64,000 nucleotides of DNA from Tropicimonas sediminicola (GTDB taxonomy: Bacteria > Pseudomonadota > Alphaproteobacteria > Rhodobacterales > Rhodobacteraceae), in NCBI RefSeq assembly GCF_900188335.1, contig NZ_FZOY01000003.1, positions 62,001-126,000 of the forward strand, given 5' to 3'. The position numbers were made by a program, and so were the translations under genes. The notes beneath the pieces are model-generated. The model saw only the letters and a list, made by a program, of their open reading frames with translations, was not told where the DNA came from and did no database searches. Of this stretch, positions 56,775-64,000 are shown in pieces (the first letter of the stretch is position 1; each line of letters begins with the position of its first letter).

Positions 56775-56857
56775 GCCGGCCGTCGGTTGTCCCGACGGTC
56801 CCCTGTCCCATCCCAGGACAGGGCGGGGAGAGGCTCCTGACAGCAGGCTGTCAGGAG
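56775..56857 (+). other. Three consecutive hairpins between the small protein and VOC genes
   Basis: CCGTCGG-TTGTC-CCGACGG (starting near 56779), CCCTGTCC-CATCCCA-GGACAGGG, and CTCCTGACAG-CAGG-CTGTCAGGAG (56834-56857, perfect ten-base stem). None is followed by a long T-run. They may stabilise or attenuate the transcript into the VOC gene. Confidence 0.6.
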
Positions 56858-56907
56858 GGGTGTGCGACATGTCCGGCATCGGATGTGGTTCAACATGGAG
56901 TAGCCCG

Positions 56908-57288
56908 ATGACCGACACCCCGAAGAATGCCACCGTCTGGATCGAGATCCCGGTGACGGACATGGACAAGGCAATGCAGTTCTACGAGGCGGTGACCGGC
57001 CTGCCGCTGAAGCGTGACGACACCGGCCCCAACCCGATGGCGATTTTCCAGGTGGAGGACCCGGCCGAGGGCGTTGCGGGGCATCTGTATCCCGGCAAGC
57101 CGGCGAAGGACGGCGAGGGTCCGACGATCCACCTGAGCGCGGCTGGCAGCGTGGAGGATGCGATGGAGCGGGTCCGTGCGGCTGGCGGTACGGTGATCTC
57201 GCCCCCCATCGAGATCCCCGCCGGACGCTTCGCCTATTGCAAGGACCTCGACGGCAATTCCATCGGTGTCTTCGAGGCGCGCGGCTGA
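56908..57288 (+). CDS. VOC family (glyoxalase/bleomycin-resistance-like) protein
   Basis: 126-residue metal-dependent fold. Two beta-alpha-beta units: WIEIPVTDMDKAMQFYEAVT at the N terminus, FQVEDPAEGVAGHLYPGKPA mid-protein, and FAYCKDLDGNSIGVFEARG at the end. Candidate metal ligands include Glu in VWIEIP and His in GHLYP. Substrate unknown. TGGAG precedes the start. The stop overlaps the WYL regulator start (TGATG). Confidence 0.88.
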   Translation: MTDTPKNATVWIEIPVTDMDKAMQFYEAVTGLPLKRDDTGPNPMAIFQVEDPAEGVAGHLYPGKPAKDGEGPTIHLSAAGSVEDAMERVRAAGGTVISPPIEIPAGRFAYCKDLDGNSIGVFEARG

Positions 57289-57977
57289 TGCGCCGGGCCG
57301 ACCGCCTGTTCCAGATCGTTCAGCATCTGCGCGGCGGTCGGCTCGTGACGGCCCGCCAGCTGGCCGAGCGGCTGGAGGTTTCCGAACGCACGATCTATCG
57401 CGACATCGCGGATCTGCAGGGTACGGGCGTGCCCATCGAGGGCGAGGCGGGTGTGGGCTACGTGCTGCAAGGCGGTTTCGACCTGCCACCGTTGATGTTC
57501 TCGCGCGACGAGGTCGTGGCGTTGGTCGCCGGCGCCCGCCTGGTGCGCGCCTGGGGCGGCGCGGGAATGGCCCGCGCCGCGGAAGAGGCGCTGATCAAGG
57601 TCGAGGCGGTGTTGCCCGAGGGCGAACGCGCCCGCGCCGCGGCGGTGCAGGTTCATGCCATGGCGCCGGAAATGACCCCCGCGGTGCGCGCGCTGATCGA
57701 CCGGCTGGAGCAGGCGGTGGAGGCGCGCGAAGTGCTGGAGTTCGACTATGTAGACGGCGAGGGGCAGGGCACCCTGCGCCGGGTACAGCCGCTGGGCCTG
57801 TGGTTCTGGGGGAAGGTCTGGACCCTCGTCGCCTGGTGCGAATTGCGCGACGATTTCCGCATGTTCCGGCTCGACCGGATCCGCGGGATGTCTCCCACGG
57901 GCGGCCGGTTTGCGCCCGACCGCAGGCGCAGCCTGCACGAGTTCTACCGAAGCCGCGAGATTGCCGAAGGGCGCTGA
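57288..57977 (+). CDS. YafY-type HTH/WYL-domain transcriptional regulator
   Basis: 229 residues. N-terminal HTH_11 (RADRLFQIVQHLRGGRLVTA, RQLAERLEVSERTIYRDI) and a C-terminal WYL domain (LEFDYVDGEGQGTLRRVQPL, WTLVAWCELRDDFRMFRLD). YafY-type regulators often sit with the metabolic gene they sense for. Here the one-base overlap with the VOC gene makes that pair a unit. Confidence 0.9.
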   Translation: MRRADRLFQIVQHLRGGRLVTARQLAERLEVSERTIYRDIADLQGTGVPIEGEAGVGYVLQGGFDLPPLMFSRDEVVALVAGARLVRAWGGAGMARAAEEALIKVEAVLPEGERARAAAVQVHAMAPEMTPAVRALIDRLEQAVEAREVLEFDYVDGEGQGTLRRVQPLGLWFWGKVWTLVAWCELRDDFRMFRLDRIRGMSPTGGRFAPDRRRSLHEFYRSREIAEGR

Positions 57978-58072
57978 GCGATCGCCTCTGTCTTAGCCGA
58001 TTGTGGGCGTCCGACCGATCGCTTAGACCGGACCCGGTCGCCCCCGCGGGGCAAGGGAATGGAGCCTGCGCC

Positions 58073-59272
58073 ATGAAATGCGTCGTTCACATCGGCACCG
58101 AGAAGACCGGGACAACCAGCCTGCAGCATTTCTTTGCCGCCAACACCGAGACGCTGCTGGAACGCGGCCTCGCTTACAGCGCCGCCTTCGGGCGCCCGAG
58201 CAACCGCAAGCTCGCGACGATCTCGATGGACCCGCGCCACGGCGACTCGTCCTTCGTGGAATACGGCCTCGCCACGCCGGAGGATCATGCCGCGTTCAGG
58301 GACGCCGTGATCGCCGAGTTCGAAGCTGAAATCGCGATGCTCAAGGCCCGGGGGGACATTCATACCTTTTTCGTCTCCAACGAACATCTCCATAGCCGTC
58401 TCGTGAAACCCGAGATGGTCGGGAGGGTGGCCGACCTTCTGCGCCGCCACTTCGCCGAGATCGAGGTGGTCTGCTTTCTGCGTCCGCAAGCCGACCTCGC
58501 ACTGTCCTGCCTGTCGACATCGGCGCGGGTGGGGATGAAGGTGACCTCCAAGGCATTCACGACCGACGGGCCGTATTACGATTACCTGGGACTCCGGGAA
58601 CGCTGGCTGGAGCACTTCGGCACGATCCGCATGGTGCCTTACAAGCGGCACCGGGACACCGTTGGTTGGTTTCTGGAGCATTTCGGGCTCGAGCGGGAAG
58701 GTTTGACCGAGCCTGCGGGCCTAAACACGGCGCTCGATTATCGCTCGATCCATCTCCTGTCGCTGATCGGTCCGCGCGTTGTCGGATCTCAGATGAACGT
58801 CAATCGCAACATCTTTCTCAAGGAGCATCCGGTGGAGGAGGCGCTCTCCGTCGACCGCGAGATGGCGCGGCGATGCCAGGAACGGAACCGCGCGGCGAAC
58901 GAGGCCCTTTGCGCGCTCACGGATGACGTGACGATGGACGATCTGACGCCCGATTTCGACCGATACCCGGAGAGGGGCAACATCCATGAGCTGGACGTCG
59001 ATGTCGCAGCGGCGTCGCGGGTCAACTGGCTGGTGGCGCGGTTCAACGCGGAGCTGGCGCTGGAGCGCGCGCAAACCCGGATGGCCGCGGCCGAGCTTGC
59101 CGCAGCGCAAGGCGACCGCGACAAGGCGGCTGCGCTGCTGGAGAACGCAGAGAAGCTGATCGCCCGGGCTGCGGATACCGGCCTGGAGGTTCCCGTCAAA
59201 CGCGCGGGCTGGATGGGGCGGAAGGTGCAGAAACTGGCGCGCCGGCTCAGTCGTGCGGCGCCGAAGCCCTGA
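58073..59272 (+). CDS. Sulfotransferase-like protein
   Basis: 399 residues. The N terminus has the PAPS 5'-phosphosulfate loop (HIGTEKTGTTSLQHFF) and a later EVVCFLRPQADLALSCL, where the 3'-phosphate site is expected, so a sulfotransferase fold is likely. The C-terminal 80 residues are an Ala/Glu-rich helical region (coiled-coil-like) and a basic tail RKVQKLARRLSRAAPKP. Unrelated in detail to the two sulfotransferases after recN. The ATG is preceded by GGAG. Confidence 0.78.
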   Translation: MKCVVHIGTEKTGTTSLQHFFAANTETLLERGLAYSAAFGRPSNRKLATISMDPRHGDSSFVEYGLATPEDHAAFRDAVIAEFEAEIAMLKARGDIHTFFVSNEHLHSRLVKPEMVGRVADLLRRHFAEIEVVCFLRPQADLALSCLSTSARVGMKVTSKAFTTDGPYYDYLGLRERWLEHFGTIRMVPYKRHRDTVGWFLEHFGLEREGLTEPAGLNTALDYRSIHLLSLIGPRVVGSQMNVNRNIFLKEHPVEEALSVDREMARRCQERNRAANEALCALTDDVTMDDLTPDFDRYPERGNIHELDVDVAAASRVNWLVARFNAELALERAQTRMAAAELAAAQGDRDKAAALLENAEKLIARAADTGLEVPVKRAGWMGRKVQKLARRLSRAAPKP

Positions 59273-59502
59273 GCGCATCGCCTCGTATCGGCCCGAGGGA
59301 CAAGGCTTTTCCTCGAGGCTCCCGGGGGACGGGGCGACCTGTGCGGTGACCGGGGCGATGCCCTGTCAGCCCCTCGCGCGTATCGTCCGGCGTGATGGAC
59401 GCTATCGCGAAACCTGCTCTCCTGCTCATTGATGCGCCCGGCTTTTCTGCTAGGGTCGCAGCGCGACAGACCAAGAATTCCGCATAACCTTGGGGGGATA
59501 CC

Positions 59503-61704
59503 GTGGACAGCTACACCGAGCGCAAAGGCCTGCAGATCGAGGAGACCCTCGCACGATTCGTCGAATCCGAAGCCGTGGCCGGCACCGGAGTCGCGGCCGA
59601 ACAGGTCTGGGACGGGCTTGCGGCCCTCGTTTCGGAGTTCGGCGAGCGCAACCGAGACGCACTCAAGGAACGCGCTCGGATTCACCAGCAGATCGACGCC
59701 TGGCACGTGAAGAACCGTGAAACCGGGATCGACCCGGAGGCCTACCAGGCCTTCCTGCGCGAAATCGGTTACCTGGTCCCCGAGCCCGCCTCTTTCTCCG
59801 TCGAGACGACCCGGATCGACCCCGAGTTCAGCAGCATCGCCGGCCCGCAGCTGGTGGTGCCGATCACCAACGCCCGCTACGCGCTCAACGCCGCGAACGC
59901 CCGCTGGGGCAGCCTCTACGACGCGCTTTACGGCACCGATGCCCTGGGCAGCCTGCCCGAGCGGGCGGGCTACGACGCCGAGCGCGGCCGCCAGGTGATC
60001 CGCTGGGCCAAGAAGCACCTCGACCGCGTGGTGCCGCTGGTTGCCGGGCGCTGGAAAGAGGTGACCGGGTTCACCTTCGACGGGGCGATCCTCGGGCTGA
60101 AGCACGCCGCCGGTATGACCGCGCTCGACGATCCATCGGCCTTTGCCGGGACGGTGACAGGGGACGACGGCGCCCTGCGCGAACTGATCCTCAAGGTCCA
60201 CGGGCTGCACATCCGCATCGTGATCGACCCGACCACCGAGGTCGGGGCCACCGATCCCGCCGGGATCTCCGATGTCCTGCTGGAGGCCGCCATCTCCACC
60301 ATCATGGACATGGAGGACAGCGTCGCCTGCGTCGATGGGCCGGACAAGGCGCAGGCCTACGGTAACTGGCTCGGACTGATGAAGGGCGACCTGACCGAGG
60401 AGGTCTCCAAGGGCGGGCGGACCTTTACCCGCGCGCTGGCGCCGGACATCGCCTATACCGCACCGGACGGCAGCCCGGCCGTGCTGAAGGGCCGGTCGCT
60501 GATGCTGGTGCGGAACGTCGGACACCTGATGACCACGCCGGCGGTCCTCGATGCCGAGGGCAACGAGATCGGCGAAGGGCTGCTCGACGCGCTGATCTCG
60601 GTGCTGATCGCGCTGCACGACCTGCGCCGCGAGGGCGGGCCGGTCAACTCGCCCGCTGGCTCCGTCTACGTGGTGAAGCCCAAGATGCACGGGCCGGTCG
60701 AGGTGAAGCTGGCCTGCGATGTCTTCACCAAGGTCGAGGAGATCCTCGGGCTCGACCGTTACACGGTGAAGATCGGAATCATGGACGAGGAGCGCCGGAC
60801 CTCGGCCAACCTCGCGGCCTGTATCGAGGCCGCCCGCAACCGCGTCTGCTTCATCAACACCGGCTTCCTCGACCGCACCGGCGACGAGACCTCGACCTCC
60901 ATGGAGGCGGGGCCGATGGTGCCGAAGGCCGACATGAAGAACGCCGCCTGGCTCGACGCCTACGAGAAGCGCAACGTCGATATCGGCCTTGCCTGCGGGC
61001 TGAAGGGCCGGGGTCAGATCGGCAAGGGCATGTGGGCCGCGCCGGACCGGATGGCGGACATGCTGGAGCAGAAGATCGGCCATCCGATGGCGGGCGCCAC
61101 CTGTGCCTGGGTGCCGAGCCCGACGGCGGCGGTGCTGCATTCGACGCATTACCACGTGGTCGACGTCTTCCACCGGCTGGAGGAGATCGAGCGGGAGATC
61201 GCCGCCAACGGTCCGCGCGCGCCCCTGGAGGCGCTGCTGACGATCCCGCTTCTGGACCGGAAGCTGACCGACGGGGAGATCGAGCAGGAGATCGAGAACT
61301 GCTGCCAGGGGATCCTCGGCTACGTGGTGCGGTGGGTGAACGACGGCGTCGGATGCTCCAAGGTGCCAGACATCAACGACGTGGGCCTGATGGAAGACCG
61401 GGCGACCTGCCGGATCTCGAGCCAGGCGCTGGTCAACTGGCTGCACCACGGGGTGGTGAACGAGAAGCAGGTGATGAACGCGATGCGGCGCATGGCGGAG
61501 AAGGTCGACGGGCAGAACGCGGCGGATCCGGGATACCGGCCGATGGCGCCGAAGTTCGGCAGTCACGCCTTCCAGGCGGCCTGCGACCTCGTGTTCAACG
61601 ACGGCAACTGGCCGTCCGGCTATACCGAGCCGACGCTGCACTATCGGCGGCGTCAGGTGAAGGCGAAGGAAACGCGCAAGGCAGCCGAAGGGGCTGACGG
61701 CTAG
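59503..61704 (+). CDS. glcB: Malate synthase G
   Basis: 733-residue cytosolic enzyme condensing glyoxylate with acetyl-CoA in the glyoxylate and glycolate pathways. Isoform G by length and features: TNARYALNAANARWGSLYDA, IMDMEDSVACVDGPDKAQAY, GPVEVKLACDVFTKVEEIL, and WVPSPTAAVLHSTHYH near the C terminus. The start is a GTG after a G-rich ribosome site. A GlcG-like gene follows, echoing the glcG-glcB neighbourhood of the E. coli glc operon. Confidence 0.97.
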   Translation: MDSYTERKGLQIEETLARFVESEAVAGTGVAAEQVWDGLAALVSEFGERNRDALKERARIHQQIDAWHVKNRETGIDPEAYQAFLREIGYLVPEPASFSVETTRIDPEFSSIAGPQLVVPITNARYALNAANARWGSLYDALYGTDALGSLPERAGYDAERGRQVIRWAKKHLDRVVPLVAGRWKEVTGFTFDGAILGLKHAAGMTALDDPSAFAGTVTGDDGALRELILKVHGLHIRIVIDPTTEVGATDPAGISDVLLEAAISTIMDMEDSVACVDGPDKAQAYGNWLGLMKGDLTEEVSKGGRTFTRALAPDIAYTAPDGSPAVLKGRSLMLVRNVGHLMTTPAVLDAEGNEIGEGLLDALISVLIALHDLRREGGPVNSPAGSVYVVKPKMHGPVEVKLACDVFTKVEEILGLDRYTVKIGIMDEERRTSANLAACIEAARNRVCFINTGFLDRTGDETSTSMEAGPMVPKADMKNAAWLDAYEKRNVDIGLACGLKGRGQIGKGMWAAPDRMADMLEQKIGHPMAGATCAWVPSPTAAVLHSTHYHVVDVFHRLEEIEREIAANGPRAPLEALLTIPLLDRKLTDGEIEQEIENCCQGILGYVVRWVNDGVGCSKVPDINDVGLMEDRATCRISSQALVNWLHHGVVNEKQVMNAMRRMAEKVDGQNAADPGYRPMAPKFGSHAFQAACDLVFNDGNWPSGYTEPTLHYRRRQVKAKETRKAAEGADG

Positions 61705-61722
61705 GGCTCCCGCCCGCTGCGC

Positions 61723-61742
61723 GGGGCCGCGGGCGCGGCCCC
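61723..61742 (+). terminator. GC hairpin after glcB
   Basis: GGGGCCGC / GCGGCCCC, eight-base perfect stem, four-base loop, 19 bases after the stop. Followed by TTCG only, so terminator strength is uncertain. Confidence 0.5.
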
Positions 61743-61750
61743 TTCGAAGC

Positions 61751-61790
61751 GGTTGGGCCGGGCGCGCCTACGGCGCGCAGCCTGCGCCAG
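61751..61790 (+). repeat. Possible composite repeat, copy H (TTGGGC plus GC hairpin)
   Basis: GGTTGGGCCGG followed by GCGCGCC-TAC-GGCGCGC (61762-61778). It resembles the TTGGGC-hairpin part of the blocks at 37262 and 37941 but lacks their head hairpin. Confidence 0.45.
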
Positions 61791-61850
61791 TCGGTCGGTT
61801 CGGCATGAAATGGCGGAGGCAAGGGGCCTTCCGCGGACTGGAGTGCAGCA

Positions 61851-62282
61851 ATGACGGAACTGAATCTCGAAGCGTGTCGCCGGATCGTGCAGGCGGCGCT
61901 GGCAAAGGGCGTGGCGATTGGCTGCGCGCCGATGTCGGCCGCCGTGCTGGATGCGGGCGGGAACGTGATCGCCTTCGAGCGCGCCGACGACACGCCTCCG
62001 GGCCGGTTCGAAGTGGCGCGGGCCAAGGCTTATGGTGCGGTGATGCTGCACAAGGGCGGCCGGGCCCAGGAAGCGCTGGCCGAGGCGCGCCCGCAGGTGG
62101 CCACCGCCCTGGGCGGCGCCTTCGACGGCAAGTTCTTTCCGCTGAAGGGCGGTGTTCTGGTCCGCAACGCCGCGGGTCGCGTGCTGGGCGCGGTGGGCGT
62201 CACCGGAGATTCGCCGGACAATGACGAGGCCTGCGCCGTTGCCGGGGTCGAGGCCGTCGAGGGGCTGGTCGCGGAGCCCTGA
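61851..62282 (+). CDS. GlcG/HbpS-like (DUF336) protein
   Basis: 143-residue small protein of the GlcG/HbpS/PduO-C family, haem- or cobalamin-binding in some members. MSAAVLDAGGNVIAFERADD, ARAKAYGAVML, GGVLVRNAAGRVLGAVGVTG and NDEACAVAGVEAV are family features. Its position directly after glcB suggests a role in the same glycolate/glyoxylate context, which is inferred from gene order only. Confidence 0.9.
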   Translation: MTELNLEACRRIVQAALAKGVAIGCAPMSAAVLDAGGNVIAFERADDTPPGRFEVARAKAYGAVMLHKGGRAQEALAEARPQVATALGGAFDGKFFPLKGGVLVRNAAGRVLGAVGVTGDSPDNDEACAVAGVEAVEGLVAEP

Positions 62283-62431
62283 TCCGCGCTGCCGTCGCGC
62301 CGTGCAAATGGGCGCCGGGCGTGCTTTTCCTGCACATCCGTGCATGGGAGCAGGCCGCCCGTGCGCTTATTGCGTTCCGTTCGGGGCGCGCTGTGGCTAT
62401 CTTGTGAGTGAAGATCTTTTAGCGAGGCATC

Positions 62432-63208
62432 ATGGCGCGACCGGTCGTCGGCATTATCGGCAATCACCATCTTATCAACGACGAGTACCCTACCCATGCG
62501 GGCGGTACGATGAACTCCGAAGCCATCGCCGAGGTGTCCGGCGCGCTTCCGATGGTGGTCCCGGCGGACCCGCGCCTGGTGTCGGTCGCCGACCTGATGG
62601 AGGTCTGCGACGGGTTCCTGCTGACCGGTGGCCGGCCCAACGTGCATCCCGAGGAATACGGCGAGCCCGAGACCGAGGCGCATGGCGCCTTCGACCGGTC
62701 GCGCGATGCGGTGACGCTGCCGCTGATCCGGGCGCTGGTGGAGCGGGGGCAGCCATTTCTGGGGATCTGCCGCGGCTTCCAGGAGGTGAACGTCGCCATG
62801 GGCGGGTCGCTCTATCCAGAAATCCGGGAACTGCCGGGGCGGATGAACCACAGGATGCCGCCCGACGGCACCATCGAGGAGAAATTCGCCTTGCGGCACA
62901 AGGTGACCTTTGCCGAGGGGGGACCGTTTCACCGTCTGTTCGGCAACCGGGAGGTGATGACCAACACGCTGCATGGCCAGGGGGTGAAGGTGCCCGGCAA
63001 GCGGATCGTGATCGACGGCACCGCCGCGGATGGAACGGCGGAGGCGCTCTATGTCGAGGGCGCGCCGGGGTTCACCATGTCGGTGCAATGGCACCCGGAG
63101 TACCGCGCCTCTCGCGATCCGGTGTCCCGACCGCTGTTCGAGGCTTTCGGCAAGGCGGTTGCGGATTGGGCGGCGGGCCGGCGGGAGCCGATGCTGAAGC
63201 GGGCGTAG
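62432..63208 (+). CDS. Class I glutamine amidotransferase-like hydrolase (peptidase C26/PuuD-like)
   Basis: 258 residues. Nucleophile Cys113 in FLGICRGFQEVNV, His/Glu pair in VQWHPEY, and GGRPNVHPEEYGEP are typical of gamma-glutamyl-GABA hydrolases of polyamine breakdown. Other C26 members act on different gamma-glutamyl compounds, so the substrate is not certain. It stands alone on the + strand. Confidence 0.9.
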   Translation: MARPVVGIIGNHHLINDEYPTHAGGTMNSEAIAEVSGALPMVVPADPRLVSVADLMEVCDGFLLTGGRPNVHPEEYGEPETEAHGAFDRSRDAVTLPLIRALVERGQPFLGICRGFQEVNVAMGGSLYPEIRELPGRMNHRMPPDGTIEEKFALRHKVTFAEGGPFHRLFGNREVMTNTLHGQGVKVPGKRIVIDGTAADGTAEALYVEGAPGFTMSVQWHPEYRASRDPVSRPLFEAFGKAVADWAAGRREPMLKRA

Positions 63209-63280
63209 GTGGCGCAACAGTCCGCGAGGGCCTGAGCACTGCGACCTCGCCGTGAAGCGGTCGATGACCGGGAAGGTTGG

Positions 63281-63328
63281 CTCCCGCCCGTCGTCAGCGC
63301 ATCGCAGATGCGCCTCCTCCCGTTGGGC
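63281..63328 (+). repeat. Third copy of the hairpin repeat from the membrane-protein array
   Basis: It matches 37948-37995 with about one mismatch. GCGCATC-GCA-GATGCGC hairpin followed by CCTCCTCCCGTTGGGC; then the sequence diverges but keeps GC-alternating stems. Located between the amidotransferase stop and the convergent GNAT gene. Confidence 0.88.
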
Positions 63329-63400
63329 GTGGCCGCGCTCTCCGCGCGCGGTGGGTGGCGCGCAGAAGATCGCGGAGCTTCCAGCCTTCGCCGTCGCTGC

Positions 63401-63871
63401 TCAGACGACCTTCCAGGCCATCTTCCATCGTTGCAGGTTGACGCCGTTGCGCAGCACCGTTTCCTCCTCGAGGACCGTCCATCCCCGCGGCTCGAGGAAC
63501 CGTCGGGCGCAATGGCTCGCGTGCGTTGTCATGTCCGGGATGCCGCGGGCAACGGCCCAGCCGCGCATGCATTGATAGAGCGCCGGTGCCAGACCGGTGC
63601 CGCGCCAGCCGGGTCGCACGAAGAAGAGGTCGAGATGGCCCTCGGGCGTGACCGTCAGGAAGCCGATGGCGTGGCCTTCGTCCTCGGCGATCCAGGTGAC
63701 GCCCTCCTGGAGCCGTGGCGGCAGCCATTCCTCGACGTCCTCGCTCGGCGCCCAGGCGCGGGCCTCTTCCTCTGAATACAGCGGAGCGGTGCCGTTGCGG
63801 ACCGCATCGAAATAGACGTCGTGGCATGCCACGGCGTCGGCCGCGCCACCGGCGCGCAAGGACCAATTCAT
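63401..63871 (-). CDS. GNAT family N-acetyltransferase
   Basis: 156 residues. Acetyl-CoA loop region DLFFVRPGWRGTGLAPALYQ (R/Q-x-x-G-x-G/A variant) and SHCARRFLEPRGWTVLEEE are typical GNAT features. Acceptor unknown. The start is set at ATG 63871, which overlaps the stop of the upstream kynureninase-like gene by four bases; a longer frame would read into that gene. Confidence 0.9.
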   Translation of the reverse strand: MNWSLRAGGAADAVACHDVYFDAVRNGTAPLYSEEEARAWAPSEDVEEWLPPRLQEGVTWIAEDEGHAIGFLTVTPEGHLDLFFVRPGWRGTGLAPALYQCMRGWAVARGIPDMTTHASHCARRFLEPRGWTVLEEETVLRNGVNLQRWKMAWKVV

Positions 63872-64000
63872 GTAACCATCGCTTTCACCTTGTACTCCGG
63901 GCGATCCCAAAGGCACCCGGCCATCACGTCCGCGATCGTATCGATCGCGCGGTCGATCTCCGGTTCGCCGACATAGAGCGGGCAGATGCCGAAGCGCATG
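63868..64000 (-). CDS. kynU: Probable kynureninase (3' end only, runs off the window)
   Basis: The last 43 codons on the minus strand read MRFGICPLYVGEPEIDRAID and then TIADVMAGCLWDRPEYKVKA and MVT. The RFGxxPLY element, a helix, and the W-D-x-P..K..A.VT ending match the C terminus of PLP-dependent kynureninases of tryptophan catabolism. Most of the protein lies beyond position 64000, so the call rests on the tail alone. Confidence 0.65.
   Translation of the reverse strand, partial: MRFGICPLYVGEPEIDRAIDTIADVMAGCLWDRPEYKVKAMVT

Noticed and set aside
58789-61641. 950-codon open frame on the - strand opposite malate synthase G
   Set aside because: Shadow frame; the + strand carries full-length glcB with catalytic motifs.

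Overview
The window is high-GC (roughly two thirds G+C by eye), densely coded bacterial chromosome. Gene content and order point to an alphaproteobacterium of the Rhodobacterales (Rhodobacteraceae/Roseobacteraceae). Evidence: the dcw order murF-mraY-murD-ftsW-murG-murC-(DUF2484 x2)-murB-ddl-ftsQ-ftsA-ftsZ followed by lpxC-bamD-recN, aerobic-type cobaltochelatase subunits CobS and CobT, a GatB amidotransferase, a FixL/FixJ-like pair, and an RTX/Calx-beta secreted protein. I see no tRNA, rRNA, insertion sequence, prophage or CRISPR array. Species assignment is inference. || Region 1 (1-22533) is the cell-wall and division block. murF enters truncated at the left edge. mraY, an SDR oxidoreductase and murD follow on the + strand. 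Two opposite-strand genes (a ParB-like hypothetical and a BaiN/HI0933-type flavoprotein) separate murD from ftsW. ftsW-murG-murC are coupled by 3-4 base overlaps, then two tandem DUF2484 membrane proteins, murB, ddl, ftsQ and ftsA, closed by a clear terminator. A porin-like gene sits between ftsA and ftsZ. ftsZ has a 463-base leader with paired GAATC sites and ends in a strong terminator. lpxC, bamD and recN complete the envelope block. || Region 2 (22592-36546): two small sulfotransferases, a GlcD-like FAD oxidase divergent from a ClC chloride-transport gene, an exported protein of unknown function, a DUF427 protein, aminopeptidase P, CobT, a small cytochrome c, a CYTH-CHAD protein, an exported hypothetical and CobS. 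CobS and CobT act together in cobalt insertion but are separated here by three unrelated genes. || Region 3 (36676-39373) is the most unusual part: four consecutive small multi-TM membrane proteins that look like diverged paralogues. The first two have nearly identical ends around a strongly diverged core. Their 3' constant block contains a hairpin repeat found again at 63.3 kb. || Region 4 (39420-49082): a J-domain protein with a Cys/His cluster, BolA, a DUF4177 protein, a four-Calx-beta RTX protein, an inverted-repeat cluster, gatB, a second J-domain protein, a lytic-transglycosylase lipoprotein, an Lrp regulator/LysE exporter pair and an acyltransferase. || Region 5 (49245-64000): pepN, an outer-membrane barrel, a FixJ-like regulator with its sensor kinase, a Lys/Gly-rich 59-residue protein in a hairpin-rich setting, a VOC protein overlapping a WYL regulator, a sulfotransferase-like protein, glcB (malate synthase G) with a GlcG-like gene, a class I glutamine amidotransferase, a GNAT acetyltransferase, and the 3' end of a probable kynureninase. 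|| A composite intergenic repeat recurs across the window in both orientations: a GC hairpin plus a tail of the form GGGTATTT-n3/4-CCAAGAAGA. It is reported as a genome-scale repeat family.
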